Part shown: piece after piece, positions 1-5,435 of the stretch
Position numbering within the stretch: the first letter of the stretch is position 1
How the letters are laid out: each line of letters opens with the position of its first letter
Assembly: GCA_937901265.1 (NCBI GenBank)
Contig: CALCHA010000066.1
Coordinates: 1-6,554 of the forward strand
DNA: 6,554 nt
Direction of reading: 5' to 3'
From: an uncultured Phycisphaerales bacterium
GTDB taxonomy: Bacteria; Planctomycetota; Phycisphaerae; WQYP01
Position numbers and translations under genes: made by a program
The notes under the pieces: model-generated
The model's input: only the letters and a program-made list of their open reading frames with translations
Told to the model about the DNA's origin: nothing
The model's database searches: none

Positions 1-111
1 CAGAGCTGCGTGGTGCGCTGCCGCACGGGCGAGGAGGGGGGGGAGGCGTGGAAATACAAGCTGACCTGCCGGGATGGGCGGGTGTTTGATACGCGGGAAT
101 TGATGTGGTGA
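1..111 (+). CDS. C-terminal end of an unidentified protein (partial)
   Basis: Reading from base 1 gives 36 sense codons and then TGA at 109-111. The peptide begins QSCVVRCRTGEEGG and ends TRELMW. It is mixed charged and hydrophobic, contains three cysteines (residues 3, 7 and 23 of the fragment) and two tryptophans, and shows no motif I recognise. The frame has no internal stop and a G/C-rich third position like the neighbouring genes, which supports it as real coding sequence. It does not resemble the C-terminus of a 2-oxoacid dehydrogenase E2 or E1 subunit, so there is no sign that it belongs to a complex operon with the following lpdA. The start lies outside the window and the function is unknown. 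Confidence 0.55.
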   Translation, partial: QSCVVRCRTGEEGGEAWKYKLTCRDGRVFDTRELMW

Positions 112-121
112 TCAGGCGACG

Positions 122-150
122 CTGACAGGGGCGACTTGCCCGCGTAACAT
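122..150 (+). promoter_or_regulatory. Candidate sigma-70-type promoter of lpdA
   Basis: CTGACA at 122-127 matches the -35 consensus at 5 of 6 positions. TAACAT at 145-150 matches the -10 consensus at 4 of 6. The spacer is exactly 17 nt. It lies 11 nt after the stop of the upstream gene, and transcription would start near 157, leaving a leader of about 47 nt. This suggests lpdA can be transcribed on its own. It is a pattern match only. Confidence 0.45.
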
Positions 151-151
151 A

Positions 152-186
152 GTGGGGCCCCCCCACCGCGGGGAGCCCCCCCCACC
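152..186 (+). repeat. G/C-tract direct repeat and possible hairpin in the lpdA leader
   Basis: Two near-copies lie side by side: four G, seven C, then ACC (154-167), and four G, AG, eight C, then ACC (170-186). GTGGGG at 152-157 can also pair with CCCCAC at 161-166 around a 3-nt loop. There is no T run, so it is not a standard intrinsic terminator. It sits between the candidate promoter and the ribosome binding site and would be part of the lpdA leader. A role in translation control or in terminating the upstream gene is possible but not shown. Confidence 0.5.
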
Positions 187-190
187 CGCC

Positions 191-197
191 AAAGGAG
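191..197 (+). promoter_or_regulatory. Ribosome binding site that fixes the GTG start of lpdA
   Basis: AAAGGAG at 191-197 is a strong Shine-Dalgarno match 6 nt before GTG at 204. It decides the start: the nearby ATG at 211 is in another frame, and no in-frame ATG precedes the FAD-binding motif. Confidence 0.8.
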
Positions 198-203
198 CCG
201 CCC

Positions 204-1634
204 GTGCCCGATGCCATCCCCAGCCCTTCCGCCAGCAGCGATTCCCTCTATGACCTCGTGGTGATTGGTGCCGGACCCGGGGGGTATGTGGCGGCGATCC
301 GCGCGGCGCAGCTGGGCCTGAAAGTGGCGTGCATCGACAAGGAGGGCCGTTTTGGCGGGACCTGTCTGCGCGTGGGGTGCATCCCCTCCAAGGCGTTGCT
401 CGACGCCACCGAAAAGCTGTTCCTCGCCAAGAACCACTTCGCCGAGATGGGCATCCTGGTGGACAATCCGCGGCCGGACCTCAAGACGCTGATGGCGCGG
501 AAGGACAAGATCGTCGAGACGCTGACCTCCGGCGTTTCCCTGCTGATGAAGAAAAACAAGATCGACAAGATCGTGGGGATGGCGAAATTCGTCTCGCCGA
601 CGGAGATTGAAGTCTCCGCCGACGGGAAGACGCAGAAGCTCACGGCCAAGAATTTTCTTATTGCCACCGGCTCGGCGCCGGTCGAGTTGCCGTTCCTCAA
701 GTTTGATGGCAAGCGGGTCATCCATTCGGACCACGCCATCGCGCTGCCGGAGATTCCGCAGCGGATGGTGGTGATCGGCGGCGGGGCGATCGGGCTGGAG
801 ATGGGCTCGGTGTGGAGCCGCATGGGCACGAAGGTGACGGTCCTGGAGATGCTGCCGCAGCTGGTGGCGGGTGGCGACAGCGAGATGGCCAATGGGCTGG
901 AGAAGGTGCTCAAGAAGCAGGGGCTGACGATTTACACGGCGGCGAAGTTCACCGGCGCGAAGGAGGAAAAGGGGGCACTGACGGTCAGCTTTGACTGGGA
1001 GGGCAAGAAGCAGACGGAGACGGCGGATGTGATCCTGGTCTCGGTGGGACGGCGGCCCTACACGGAGGGGCTGAACCTTGAGGCGGCGGGGGTGAAGCTG
1101 GACGAGCGGAAGCGGGTGGCGGTGGGGGGTCACTACCAGACGAACGTGCCGCATATTTTTGCGATCGGCGACGTGATCGTCGGGCCGATGCTGGCGCACA
1201 AGGCGGAGGATGAGGGGGTGGCGGTCGCGGAATTGCTGGCGGGCAAGGCGGGGCACGTGAATTACAACGTGATTCCGGCGGTGGTGTACACGGCACCGGA
1301 GCTGGCGTGGGTGGGCAAGACGGAGGAGCAGCTCCAGGCGGAGGGCATTGCCTACAACGTGGGCAAGTTCAATTTCCGGGTCAACGGCCGGGCGCTGGCG
1401 ATGGGGGAGACGGAGGGGTTTGTGAAGGTGCTGGCGCACCAGAAAACGGACCGGGTGCTGGGGGTGCACATATTGGGGGCGCAGGCGTCGTCGATGATAC
1501 CGGAGGCGGCGTCGGTGATGGAATTCGCGGGCAGCGCCGAGGACATCGCCCGGACCTGCCACGCGCATCCGACGCTGCCGGAAGCGGTGCGCGAGGCGGC
1601 GATGGCGGCACTGAAGCGGGCGATTCACGCCTGA
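204..1634 (+). CDS. lpdA: Dihydrolipoyl dehydrogenase (E3)
   Basis: This 476-residue cytoplasmic FAD flavoprotein reoxidises dihydrolipoamide with NAD+. It is the E3 subunit shared by pyruvate and 2-oxoglutarate dehydrogenase complexes and the glycine cleavage system. All family landmarks are visible. The FAD dinucleotide-binding motif GAGPGG is at 22-27. The redox disulfide lies in GGTCLRVGCIPSK, with Cys54 and Cys59. The NAD-binding motif GGGAIG is at 192-197, and the second FAD motif FAIGD ends at Asp323. The C-terminal dimer interface carries the catalytic pair His455 (HAHPT) and Glu460. The length is normal for the family. About 13 Ser/Pro/Ala-rich residues precede the first beta strand; this is too short for a lipoyl domain. 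The start is GTG at 204, set by AAAGGAG. No E1 or E2 gene is adjacent, so the partner complex cannot be told from this window. Codon use becomes more G-ending towards the 3' half. Confidence 0.97.
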   Translation: MPDAIPSPSASSDSLYDLVVIGAGPGGYVAAIRAAQLGLKVACIDKEGRFGGTCLRVGCIPSKALLDATEKLFLAKNHFAEMGILVDNPRPDLKTLMARKDKIVETLTSGVSLLMKKNKIDKIVGMAKFVSPTEIEVSADGKTQKLTAKNFLIATGSAPVELPFLKFDGKRVIHSDHAIALPEIPQRMVVIGGGAIGLEMGSVWSRMGTKVTVLEMLPQLVAGGDSEMANGLEKVLKKQGLTIYTAAKFTGAKEEKGALTVSFDWEGKKQTETADVILVSVGRRPYTEGLNLEAAGVKLDERKRVAVGGHYQTNVPHIFAIGDVIVGPMLAHKAEDEGVAVAELLAGKAGHVNYNVIPAVVYTAPELAWVGKTEEQLQAEGIAYNVGKFNFRVNGRALAMGETEGFVKVLAHQKTDRVLGVHILGAQASSMIPEAASVMEFAGSAEDIARTCHAHPTLPEAVREAAMAALKRAIHA

Positions 1635-1677
1635 GCGTTTGCGTGGTTCAGGCCGTCTAAAGGGATGAGCTTTTTTT
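1629..1677 (+). terminator. Weak candidate terminator after lpdA
   Basis: GCCTGAGC at 1629-1636 overlaps the lpdA stop codon and can pair with GTTCAGGC at 1646-1653, giving 8 bp with one G-T wobble and a 9-nt loop. Seven T residues follow at 1671-1677, but 17 nt separate them from the stem, so this is not a canonical Rho-independent terminator. Confidence 0.25.
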
Positions 1678-1704
1678 CGCTGCGTCACTGGGGCGGCGTA
1701 TAAT
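1676..1704 (+). promoter_or_regulatory. Candidate promoter with perfect TATAAT box for the small hypothetical gene
   Basis: TATAAT at 1699-1704 is a perfect -10 hexamer in otherwise GC-rich DNA, 22 nt before the ATG of the next gene. The sequence 17 nt upstream, TTCGCT at 1676-1681, is a poor -35 match. Transcription would begin near 1711, just before the ribosome binding site, giving a leader of about 15 nt. Confidence 0.45.
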
Positions 1705-1714
1705 GAGGGGACAC

Positions 1715-1719
1715 GGAGG
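1715..1719 (+). promoter_or_regulatory. Ribosome binding site of the hypothetical gene at 1726
   Basis: GGAGG at 1715-1719 lies 6 nt before ATG at 1726. It favours this start over the ATG at 1703, which is in a different frame and gives an arginine- and tryptophan-rich peptide unlike a real protein. Confidence 0.75.
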
Positions 1720-1725
1720 TGTTCC

Positions 1726-2193
1726 ATGGGCCTGCTTCATTTGTTGCGTCAACGCCTGTCGGATTCCCTGCATCACGCGGTGTTGCATGTCGAGGATCCG
1801 TTGCTGGGGCCGATGGAGCAGGTGGCGGAGGGGTTGTGGCGGACGACCGGGGCTTACGCGCTTTTTGAAAATGCCCCGCCAGTGTATGTGACGCTGGAGG
1901 GGGATCACGCGGGTCCTGCGCCGGACTTGCGGGCGATGCTTGCCGAGCTGCAGGGGCGCTACGCGTCGCTTCGTCCGGCGATTGAGCCCTTGTTGCGGAA
2001 TGCCGATCCGCGTTCCGCGCCGCGGCTGGCGCTGTGGCCGCACGCGACGCTGGAATCGGTGGAAATCTGGCGGCATCCGGGGGATCACCATGTGGTGCTG
2101 GCGCTGGATTATGCGCTGGACGATTTTCCCGAGTACATTTTTGTGATCCGCGTGGAAAACTGGCAGCCGATGGATGTGCTGGTCACGGGGTGA
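1726..2193 (+). CDS. Hypothetical protein, 155 aa, soluble
   Basis: I do not recognise this protein. It has no signal peptide or membrane segment, is acidic overall and is probably cytosolic. The first 40 residues look helical (MGLLHLLRQRL, then a DPLLGPM stretch at 24-30). A likely beta strand (PPVYVTLEG, 51-59) follows, then a GP turn and an amphipathic helix near 67-90 (DLRAMLAELQGRYASLRPAI). The C-terminal half alternates short strands: SVEIW 111-115, HVVLALDY 122-129, YIFVIRVEN 137-145 and MDVLVTG 149-155. This suggests a small compact alpha/beta domain, of the kind seen in several small uncharacterised DUF families; I cannot name one. The coding frame is supported by a good Shine-Dalgarno sequence, a perfect TATAAT box upstream, and sensible residue composition. 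It converges with the minus-strand membrane protein gene; the two stop codons are 9 nt apart with no visible terminator between them. Confidence 0.8.
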   Translation: MGLLHLLRQRLSDSLHHAVLHVEDPLLGPMEQVAEGLWRTTGAYALFENAPPVYVTLEGDHAGPAPDLRAMLAELQGRYASLRPAIEPLLRNADPRSAPRLALWPHATLESVEIWRHPGDHHVVLALDYALDDFPEYIFVIRVENWQPMDVLVTG

Positions 2194-2202
2194 CGCGCGC
2201 GG

Positions 2203-2949
2203 TCAGGGGCTGCCGAGCTCCACGGGAAACGCCCCTGTCTGGCCGTCGTCGAGCATCGCGGGGCAGATCATGTAAAGCCACTGAAGCGCCGCGACGCTGA
2301 CCATTAGGCCGAGCATTCCCGCGCATGCCGAGAGCGTCAGCAGCACGTCCAGAAGCGTACCGCCACGGTCGATAAATACCGACAGCAGCGCCACCCCGAA
2401 ACCCAGCCCGACGATGCCCCACCACAGCAGCATCCCCGCCACCGCGTGCACGGCCCCGCGCTGTCCCGAAGCCCGTGCCCAGCGAAACAACGCCACCCCC
2501 AGCCCGGCGATCCCCATCGTGCGGCAGACCAGGATCCCCCCGGTGAGCGCCAGCGCGATCAACAGCGGTCCGATGCCTCGATCGTCCACCAGGGTCACAT
2601 ACACAAAGCAGCCCGCGACGCCCAGCATGCAGGCGAGGTTGATCGCCGCGGCGACGCGCGTGGTCCATCCCAGCGGGCCGACGCGTTTCCACAGCCCGCG
2701 CCGCGTGAGCAGCACGATCCCCCAGAGCCAGAGGCCATGCTCGATGGCCACCCAAAGCGTGCCCGGCAGCGTGAGCCACTTTTCGTCAAAAGGCAGCCCG
2801 AAGCCGAAGCCGACCCAGGCCATCACCACGAATGAGCCGAAGGTCATCAGCAGGCTCGCCGCGACCAGCGGCATGCCGAGCTTGTCGCGTCGCCCGCCGG
2901 GCCCACCCATGCTGACAGCCGTGCCGTATGCCAAGTCGCTTGCGGTCAT
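2203..2949 (-). CDS. Unrecognised integral membrane protein, about six helices
   Basis: The protein has 248 residues. After a Gly/Arg-rich, probably cytosolic N-terminus (1-26), six hydrophobic stretches follow at about 27-50, 64-82, 98-121, 126-156, 169-193 and 199-228. They are separated by short loops, including positively charged ones (RRGLWKR at 83-89, RWARASGQR at 156-164). The fourth stretch is long enough that it could be two helices. The tail (229-248) is polar. No transporter, protease or enzyme motif is apparent, so its function is unknown. The start is the ATG at 2949-2947, preceded on the minus strand by GGAGG with 8 nt spacing. The frame stays open upstream to 3669, but that extension is Arg/His/Pro-rich and lies over lpxB, so I exclude it. 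An internal ATG at residue 14 is a weaker alternative. It is divergent from lpxB and convergent with the 1726-2193 gene, so it is likely a single-gene transcript. Confidence 0.82.
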   Translation of the reverse strand: MTASDLAYGTAVSMGGPGGRRDKLGMPLVAASLLMTFGSFVVMAWVGFGFGLPFDEKWLTLPGTLWVAIEHGLWLWGIVLLTRRGLWKRVGPLGWTTRVAAAINLACMLGVAGCFVYVTLVDDRGIGPLLIALALTGGILVCRTMGIAGLGVALFRWARASGQRGAVHAVAGMLLWWGIVGLGFGVALLSVFIDRGGTLLDVLLTLSACAGMLGLMVSVAALQWLYMICPAMLDDGQTGAFPVELGSP

Positions 2950-2957
2950 GTCAAAGT

Positions 2958-2962
2958 CCTCC
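2958..2962 (-). promoter_or_regulatory. Ribosome binding site of the minus-strand membrane protein
   Basis: On the minus strand this reads GGAGG, 8 nt before the ATG at 2949-2947. It is the main evidence for starting the protein at MTASDLAYG rather than at any codon further upstream in the open frame. Confidence 0.7.
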
Positions 2963-2972
2963 AACAGGGGTG

Positions 2973-2978
2973 AGCATA
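2973..2978 (-). promoter_or_regulatory. Possible -10 box for the membrane protein gene
   Basis: The minus strand reads TATGCT here (4 of 6 to TATAAT). It is placed so that transcription would start a few nt before the GGAGG ribosome binding site. I see no good -35 at normal spacing, so this is tentative. Confidence 0.2.
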
Positions 2979-3015
2979 CCCGGGGAATCCGTTCTTGCGT
3001 GGAAGCGGCGTTGGG

Positions 3016-3040
3016 TTTTGTGCTTTGGGATTTGCGTTTG
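3016..3040 (+). repeat. T-rich element related to the 5408-5432 repeat
   Basis: This 25-nt stretch contains TTTGCGTTTG at 3031-3040. Aligned without gaps, it is identical at 20 of 25 positions to 5408-5432. It sits in the 111-nt divergent gap between the membrane protein gene and lpxB and stands out from its GC-rich surroundings. It may be a diverged copy of the same intergenic repeat, or only a shared T-rich composition. Confidence 0.35.
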
Positions 3041-3054
3041 TCCGCGGGTATCCT
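3025..3054 (+). promoter_or_regulatory. Candidate lpxB promoter placed for a leaderless transcript
   Basis: TTGGGA at 3025-3030 (4 of 6) and TATCCT at 3049-3054 (4 of 6) are 18 nt apart. The -10 box ends 7 nt before the GTG start at 3061, the usual distance to a transcription start, so the mRNA could begin at or next to the start codon. The same TATCCT hexamer serves as the candidate -10 of the sulfate operon. Confidence 0.35.
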
Positions 3055-3060
3055 TTCCGC

Positions 3061-4269
3061 GTGCCGACATTTTTTCTTACCGCTGCGGAACACTCCGGAG
3101 ACGCCTTGGGCGCGGCGCTGATTGTCGCCCTTCGCCGGCGGTTTCCCGAGGCGCGATTCGTGGGGGTGGGCGGCCCGAAGATGGAGGCGGCGGGGTGCCG
3201 CCTGCTGGCCAATCCCGTGGCCCGCTCGGCGATGCTGATCGGGGCGCTGCTGACGCAGTCGCGCTACTGGTTCTCGCTGCTGAAGCAGATTCGCCTGGAG
3301 CTGGCCGCGATCAAGCCGGATGTGGTGATCCCGATCGATTCCTCGACGGTGAACCTGCGGGTGGCGGCGATCGCGCGGGCGCAGGGGATTCCGGTGTGCT
3401 ATTACGTGGCCCCGCAGGTGTGGGCATCGCGGCCGTGGCGGGTGAAGAAGATTGCGGCGAGCGTGGACACGCTCTGCTGCGTGCTGCCGTTTGAGGAGGC
3501 GTACTTTACAGAGCGGCAGGTGCACGCGACGTACGTGGGCCACCCGATGTTCGACACGCCAGCGGCCGATCCGGCGACGGACCCCGCGCTGCTGGATCCG
3601 CCGCTGCCGAAGGGGGAGCCGCGGATTGCGATTTTTCCCGGCAGCCGGCGGGCGGAGATTGCCAACCACATGCCGCCGATGCTGGCGGTACTGTCAGAGA
3701 TCAAGGGGCGGTTTCCGCGGGCGACGTTCGTGGCGGCGGCACCGTCGGAGGAGCGGGCGTGGCAGATTCGGCATTTGCTGCGGACGAGCAACACGCCGCT
3801 GGATATCCGCGTGGGGCACAGCGATGCGATCATTCGGTGGGCCGACCTGGTGCTCACCAAGTCGGGCACGGCGACGCTGCAGATCGCCCGGCATCGCCAG
3901 CCGATGGTGGTGATGTATGCGGTGGCGTGGTGGAAGTGGCATTTGTTTGCGCGGTTTTTGATCAACACGCCCTACCTCGCGCTGGTGAACATTCTGGCGG
4001 GGCGGGAGCTGGTGCCGGAGTTCATTCCGTTCTATGGCTCGCCGCTGCCGATCGCGCGGGAGTGCATCGAGCTGCTTTCCCGGCCGGAGCTGCGGGAGCG
4101 GATGGCGCAGGAGCTGGCGGAACTGACGGCCCCGCTGGCACCGGTGGACAACGCGCTGGCGGCGGATCGGGTGGCGGCCGAGGTGCTGCGGCTGCTCGAA
4201 GCCAAACGGGAAGCCGGGGCCCCAACCCGCGTTGCGGTCGTCACTTCTGATCAAAGCAAACCCGACTGA
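3061..4269 (+). CDS. lpxB: Lipid-A-disaccharide synthase
   Basis: LpxB is a GT19-family peripheral membrane glycosyltransferase. It joins UDP-2,3-diacylglucosamine and lipid X into the lipid A disaccharide on the inner face of the cytoplasmic membrane. The 402 residues show the family landmarks in order: AAEHSGD at 8-14 (family AGExSGD), VGVGGPKMEAAG at 34-45, a PIDSSTVN segment at 91-98, YYVAPQVWA at 114-122, YVGHPM at 158-163, IFPGSRRAEI at 191-200, TKSGTATLQ at 266-274 and NILAGRELVPEF at 310-321. The length is close to the usual 380-400. The start is GTG at 3061, because family members begin only a few residues before the first strand. The in-frame TTG at 2995 would add 22 residues with no homologous counterpart. 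No clear Shine-Dalgarno precedes the GTG. The segment at 91-98 lacks the second Asp of the GIDAPDFN form found in enterobacteria. No other lpx or fab genes are adjacent. Confidence 0.93.
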   Translation: MPTFFLTAAEHSGDALGAALIVALRRRFPEARFVGVGGPKMEAAGCRLLANPVARSAMLIGALLTQSRYWFSLLKQIRLELAAIKPDVVIPIDSSTVNLRVAAIARAQGIPVCYYVAPQVWASRPWRVKKIAASVDTLCCVLPFEEAYFTERQVHATYVGHPMFDTPAADPATDPALLDPPLPKGEPRIAIFPGSRRAEIANHMPPMLAVLSEIKGRFPRATFVAAAPSEERAWQIRHLLRTSNTPLDIRVGHSDAIIRWADLVLTKSGTATLQIARHRQPMVVMYAVAWWKWHLFARFLINTPYLALVNILAGRELVPEFIPFYGSPLPIARECIELLSRPELRERMAQELAELTAPLAPVDNALAADRVAAEVLRLLEAKREAGAPTRVAVVTSDQSKPD

Positions 4270-4280
4270 CCAAGGCTCAG

Positions 4281-4308
4281 TTGACAAGAATGACCGCGCG
4301 GTTATCCT
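4281..4308 (+). promoter_or_regulatory. Candidate promoter of the sulfate transport operon
   Basis: A perfect -35 hexamer TTGACA at 4281-4286 is followed after 16 nt by TATCCT at 4303-4308 (4 of 6 to TATAAT). It starts 12 nt after the lpxB stop and gives a start near 4315, about 40 nt before the sbp ATG. No terminator was seen between lpxB and this promoter, so some read-through from lpxB is possible. Confidence 0.6.
4293..4302 (+). promoter_or_regulatory. Palindrome inside the promoter spacer
   Basis: ACCGCGCGGT is a perfect 10-bp palindrome lying entirely in the 16-nt spacer between the -35 and -10 hexamers. A regulator bound here would meet RNA polymerase directly. In GC-rich DNA, short palindromes of this kind can also occur by chance. 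Confidence 0.3.
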
Positions 4309-4330
4309 ATCGCACACTTAATCGGTAGGA
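4305..4330 (+). promoter_or_regulatory. Candidate operator: inverted repeat over the -10 and transcription start
   Basis: TCCTATCG at 4305-4312 and CGGTAGGA at 4323-4330 form an inverted repeat with 7 of 8 matching positions and a 10-nt spacer. The left arm overlaps the -10 hexamer and would lie largely upstream of the transcript, so this fits a DNA operator better than an RNA hairpin. Rrf2-type cysteine and sulfur regulators (CymR) bind sites containing GGAAT-like half-sites, and the right arm continues as GGAATA, but linking this site to that family is speculation. Confidence 0.4.
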
Positions 4331-4338
4331 ATACAAGA

Positions 4339-4349
4339 CGTTCGGAACG
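4339..4349 (+). promoter_or_regulatory. Short palindrome just before the sbp start
   Basis: CGTTCGGAACG reads as two perfect 5-bp arms around a central G. It ends 5 nt before the sbp ATG and occupies the place of a Shine-Dalgarno; GGAA at 4344-4347 is the only weak match. It could be a second operator half or an element affecting translation. Confidence 0.3.
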
Positions 4350-4354
4350 GTTGT

Positions 4355-5368
4355 ATGATTTCTCTGCGTTTGCTCGCTGTTGTGCCTTTGCTCGCGGTCC
4401 TGGGACTCTTTCCCTCCTGCGGGTCGGGCGCGGGCGGCGTCACGCTTTACAATGTCTCTTACGACCCCACCCGCGAGCTCTACGCCGACATCGACCAGGC
4501 GTTCGCGGCGGACTACAAGATCAAGACAGGTATCGACGTGGCGGTGCAGTTGTCCAACGGAGGTTCCGGGCGGCAGGCACGGAATATTCTCGTCGGCGGC
4601 CAGGGAGACGTCGCCACGCTGGCGCTCGCGGCGGACATCGACCTGCTCGCCGGGGCCAAACTGCTTCCCGCCGACTGGCAGTCGCGCCTGCCGGAAAATT
4701 CCGCCCCCTACACCTCGACGATCGTCTTTCTTGTTCGCCACGGCAATCCCAGGGGCATTGCGGATTGGCCCGATCTGGTGAAGCCCGGCGTGGCGGTGAT
4801 CACGCCCGATCCCAAGTCCTCGAGCGGAGCGCGCTGGAACTATCTGGCGGCCTGGGGATACGCGCTGCAGGCGGGGAATCAGGAGGAGGCCAAGGCGCGG
4901 GCGTTTGTCGCCGAGCTTTACCGGCACGTGCCGATCCTGGACACAGGGGCGCGCAGCGCGACGATTACGTTTACGCAGCGCAACCAGGGGGATGTGCTGC
5001 TGGCGTGGGAGAACGAGGCGCATCTGGCGCAAAAGGAATTTGGCGCGGACAAGTTTGAGATCGTGATTCCCTCGGTGTCTATTCTTGCCGAGCCGCCGGT
5101 GGCGGTGGTGGAGGAGAACGCCAGACGGGACGGCGTGGCGAAAGTCGCGGAGGATTACCTGCGCTACCTCTACACGCCCGAGGCGCAGGAGATCATCGCG
5201 CGGAATTTTTACCGCCCGCGCGATGCCCAGGTGGCGGCGAAGTATGCGGCGCAGTTTCCGGCGCTGAAGCTGTTGACCATTGATGACGCCTTCGGCGGCT
5301 GGAAAAAGGCGCAGGCGACCCACTTCGCCGACGGGGGCACCTTCGACCAGATCTACAAAAAACATTGA
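4355..5368 (+). CDS. sbp: Sulfate/thiosulfate ABC transporter substrate-binding protein
   Basis: This extracytoplasmic protein binds sulfate or thiosulfate and delivers it to the CysT-CysW permease. The 337 residues carry the family hallmarks: [11 protein letters not shown] at 33-43, the ligand-loop segment [11 protein letters not shown] at 67-77, [13 protein letters not shown] at 84-96, [15 protein letters not shown] at 156-170 and the hinge-region [12 protein letters not shown] at 211-222. The N-terminus is a short export signal, one Arg then hydrophobic residues 6-19. Cys22 sits in the context FPSC, a poor lipobox, so the protein may be a lipoprotein or a free periplasmic protein. The start is ATG at 4355, which places the signal peptide correctly; the Shine-Dalgarno is weak. 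It is the first gene of the operon, followed after 61 nt by cysT. Sbp and CysP cannot be told apart by eye, so the symbol is nominal. Confidence 0.95.
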   Translation: MISLRLLAVVPLLAVLGLFPSCGSGAGGVTLYNVSYDPTRELYADIDQAFAADYKIKTGIDVAVQLSNGGSGRQARNILVGGQGDVATLALAADIDLLAGAKLLPADWQSRLPENSAPYTSTIVFLVRHGNPRGIADWPDLVKPGVAVITPDPKSSSGARWNYLAAWGYALQAGNQEEAKARAFVAELYRHVPILDTGARSATITFTQRNQGDVLLAWENEAHLAQKEFGADKFEIVIPSVSILAEPPVAVVEENARRDGVAKVAEDYLRYLYTPEAQEIIARNFYRPRDAQVAAKYAAQFPALKLLTIDDAFGGWKKAQATHFADGGTFDQIYKKH

Positions 5369-5399
5369 CCGCCCGTACCATGACTGCCTGGCGCGCCGC

Positions 5400-5435
5400 T
5401 TTTTGAATTTTGCGTTTAGAGTTTTGCGTTTGAAG
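5400..5435 (+). repeat. AT-rich 14-nt tandem repeat between sbp and cysT
   Basis: TTTTGCGTTTAGAG (5408-5421) is followed directly by TTTTGCGTTTGAAG (5422-5435), identical at 11 of 14 positions, and preceded by a partial unit, TTTTTGAA (5400-5407). The block is strikingly AT-rich for this genome. It fills the right half of the gap between the two operon genes and contains the most likely cysT start codon. From memory, short AT-rich repeats of this look occur in intergenic DNA of several planctomycete-like genomes; that is not verified here. Confidence 0.6.

Noticed and set aside
2194..2202. Bidirectional terminator between the convergent genes
   Set aside because: Only 9 nt separate the stops, and no stem followed by a T run was seen on either strand.
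2995..3060. Earlier TTG start for lpxB
   Set aside because: Adds 22 residues not seen in the family and has no Shine-Dalgarno; the GTG at 3061 matches the family N-terminus.
2950..3669. Upstream extension of the minus-strand membrane protein to 488 residues
   Set aside because: The extra part is Arg/His/Pro-rich, lies antisense to lpxB, and a good Shine-Dalgarno and ATG occur at 2962-2947.
4310..4354. Riboswitch (SAM or other sulfur-related) in the sbp leader
   Set aside because: The leader is only about 40 nt, too short for a known sulfur riboswitch, and no multi-stem fold is visible.
5380..5406. Nine-codon reading frame (ATG to TGA) between sbp and cysT, a possible leader peptide
   Set aside because: No ribosome binding site, too short to support, and no adjoining attenuator structure was found.
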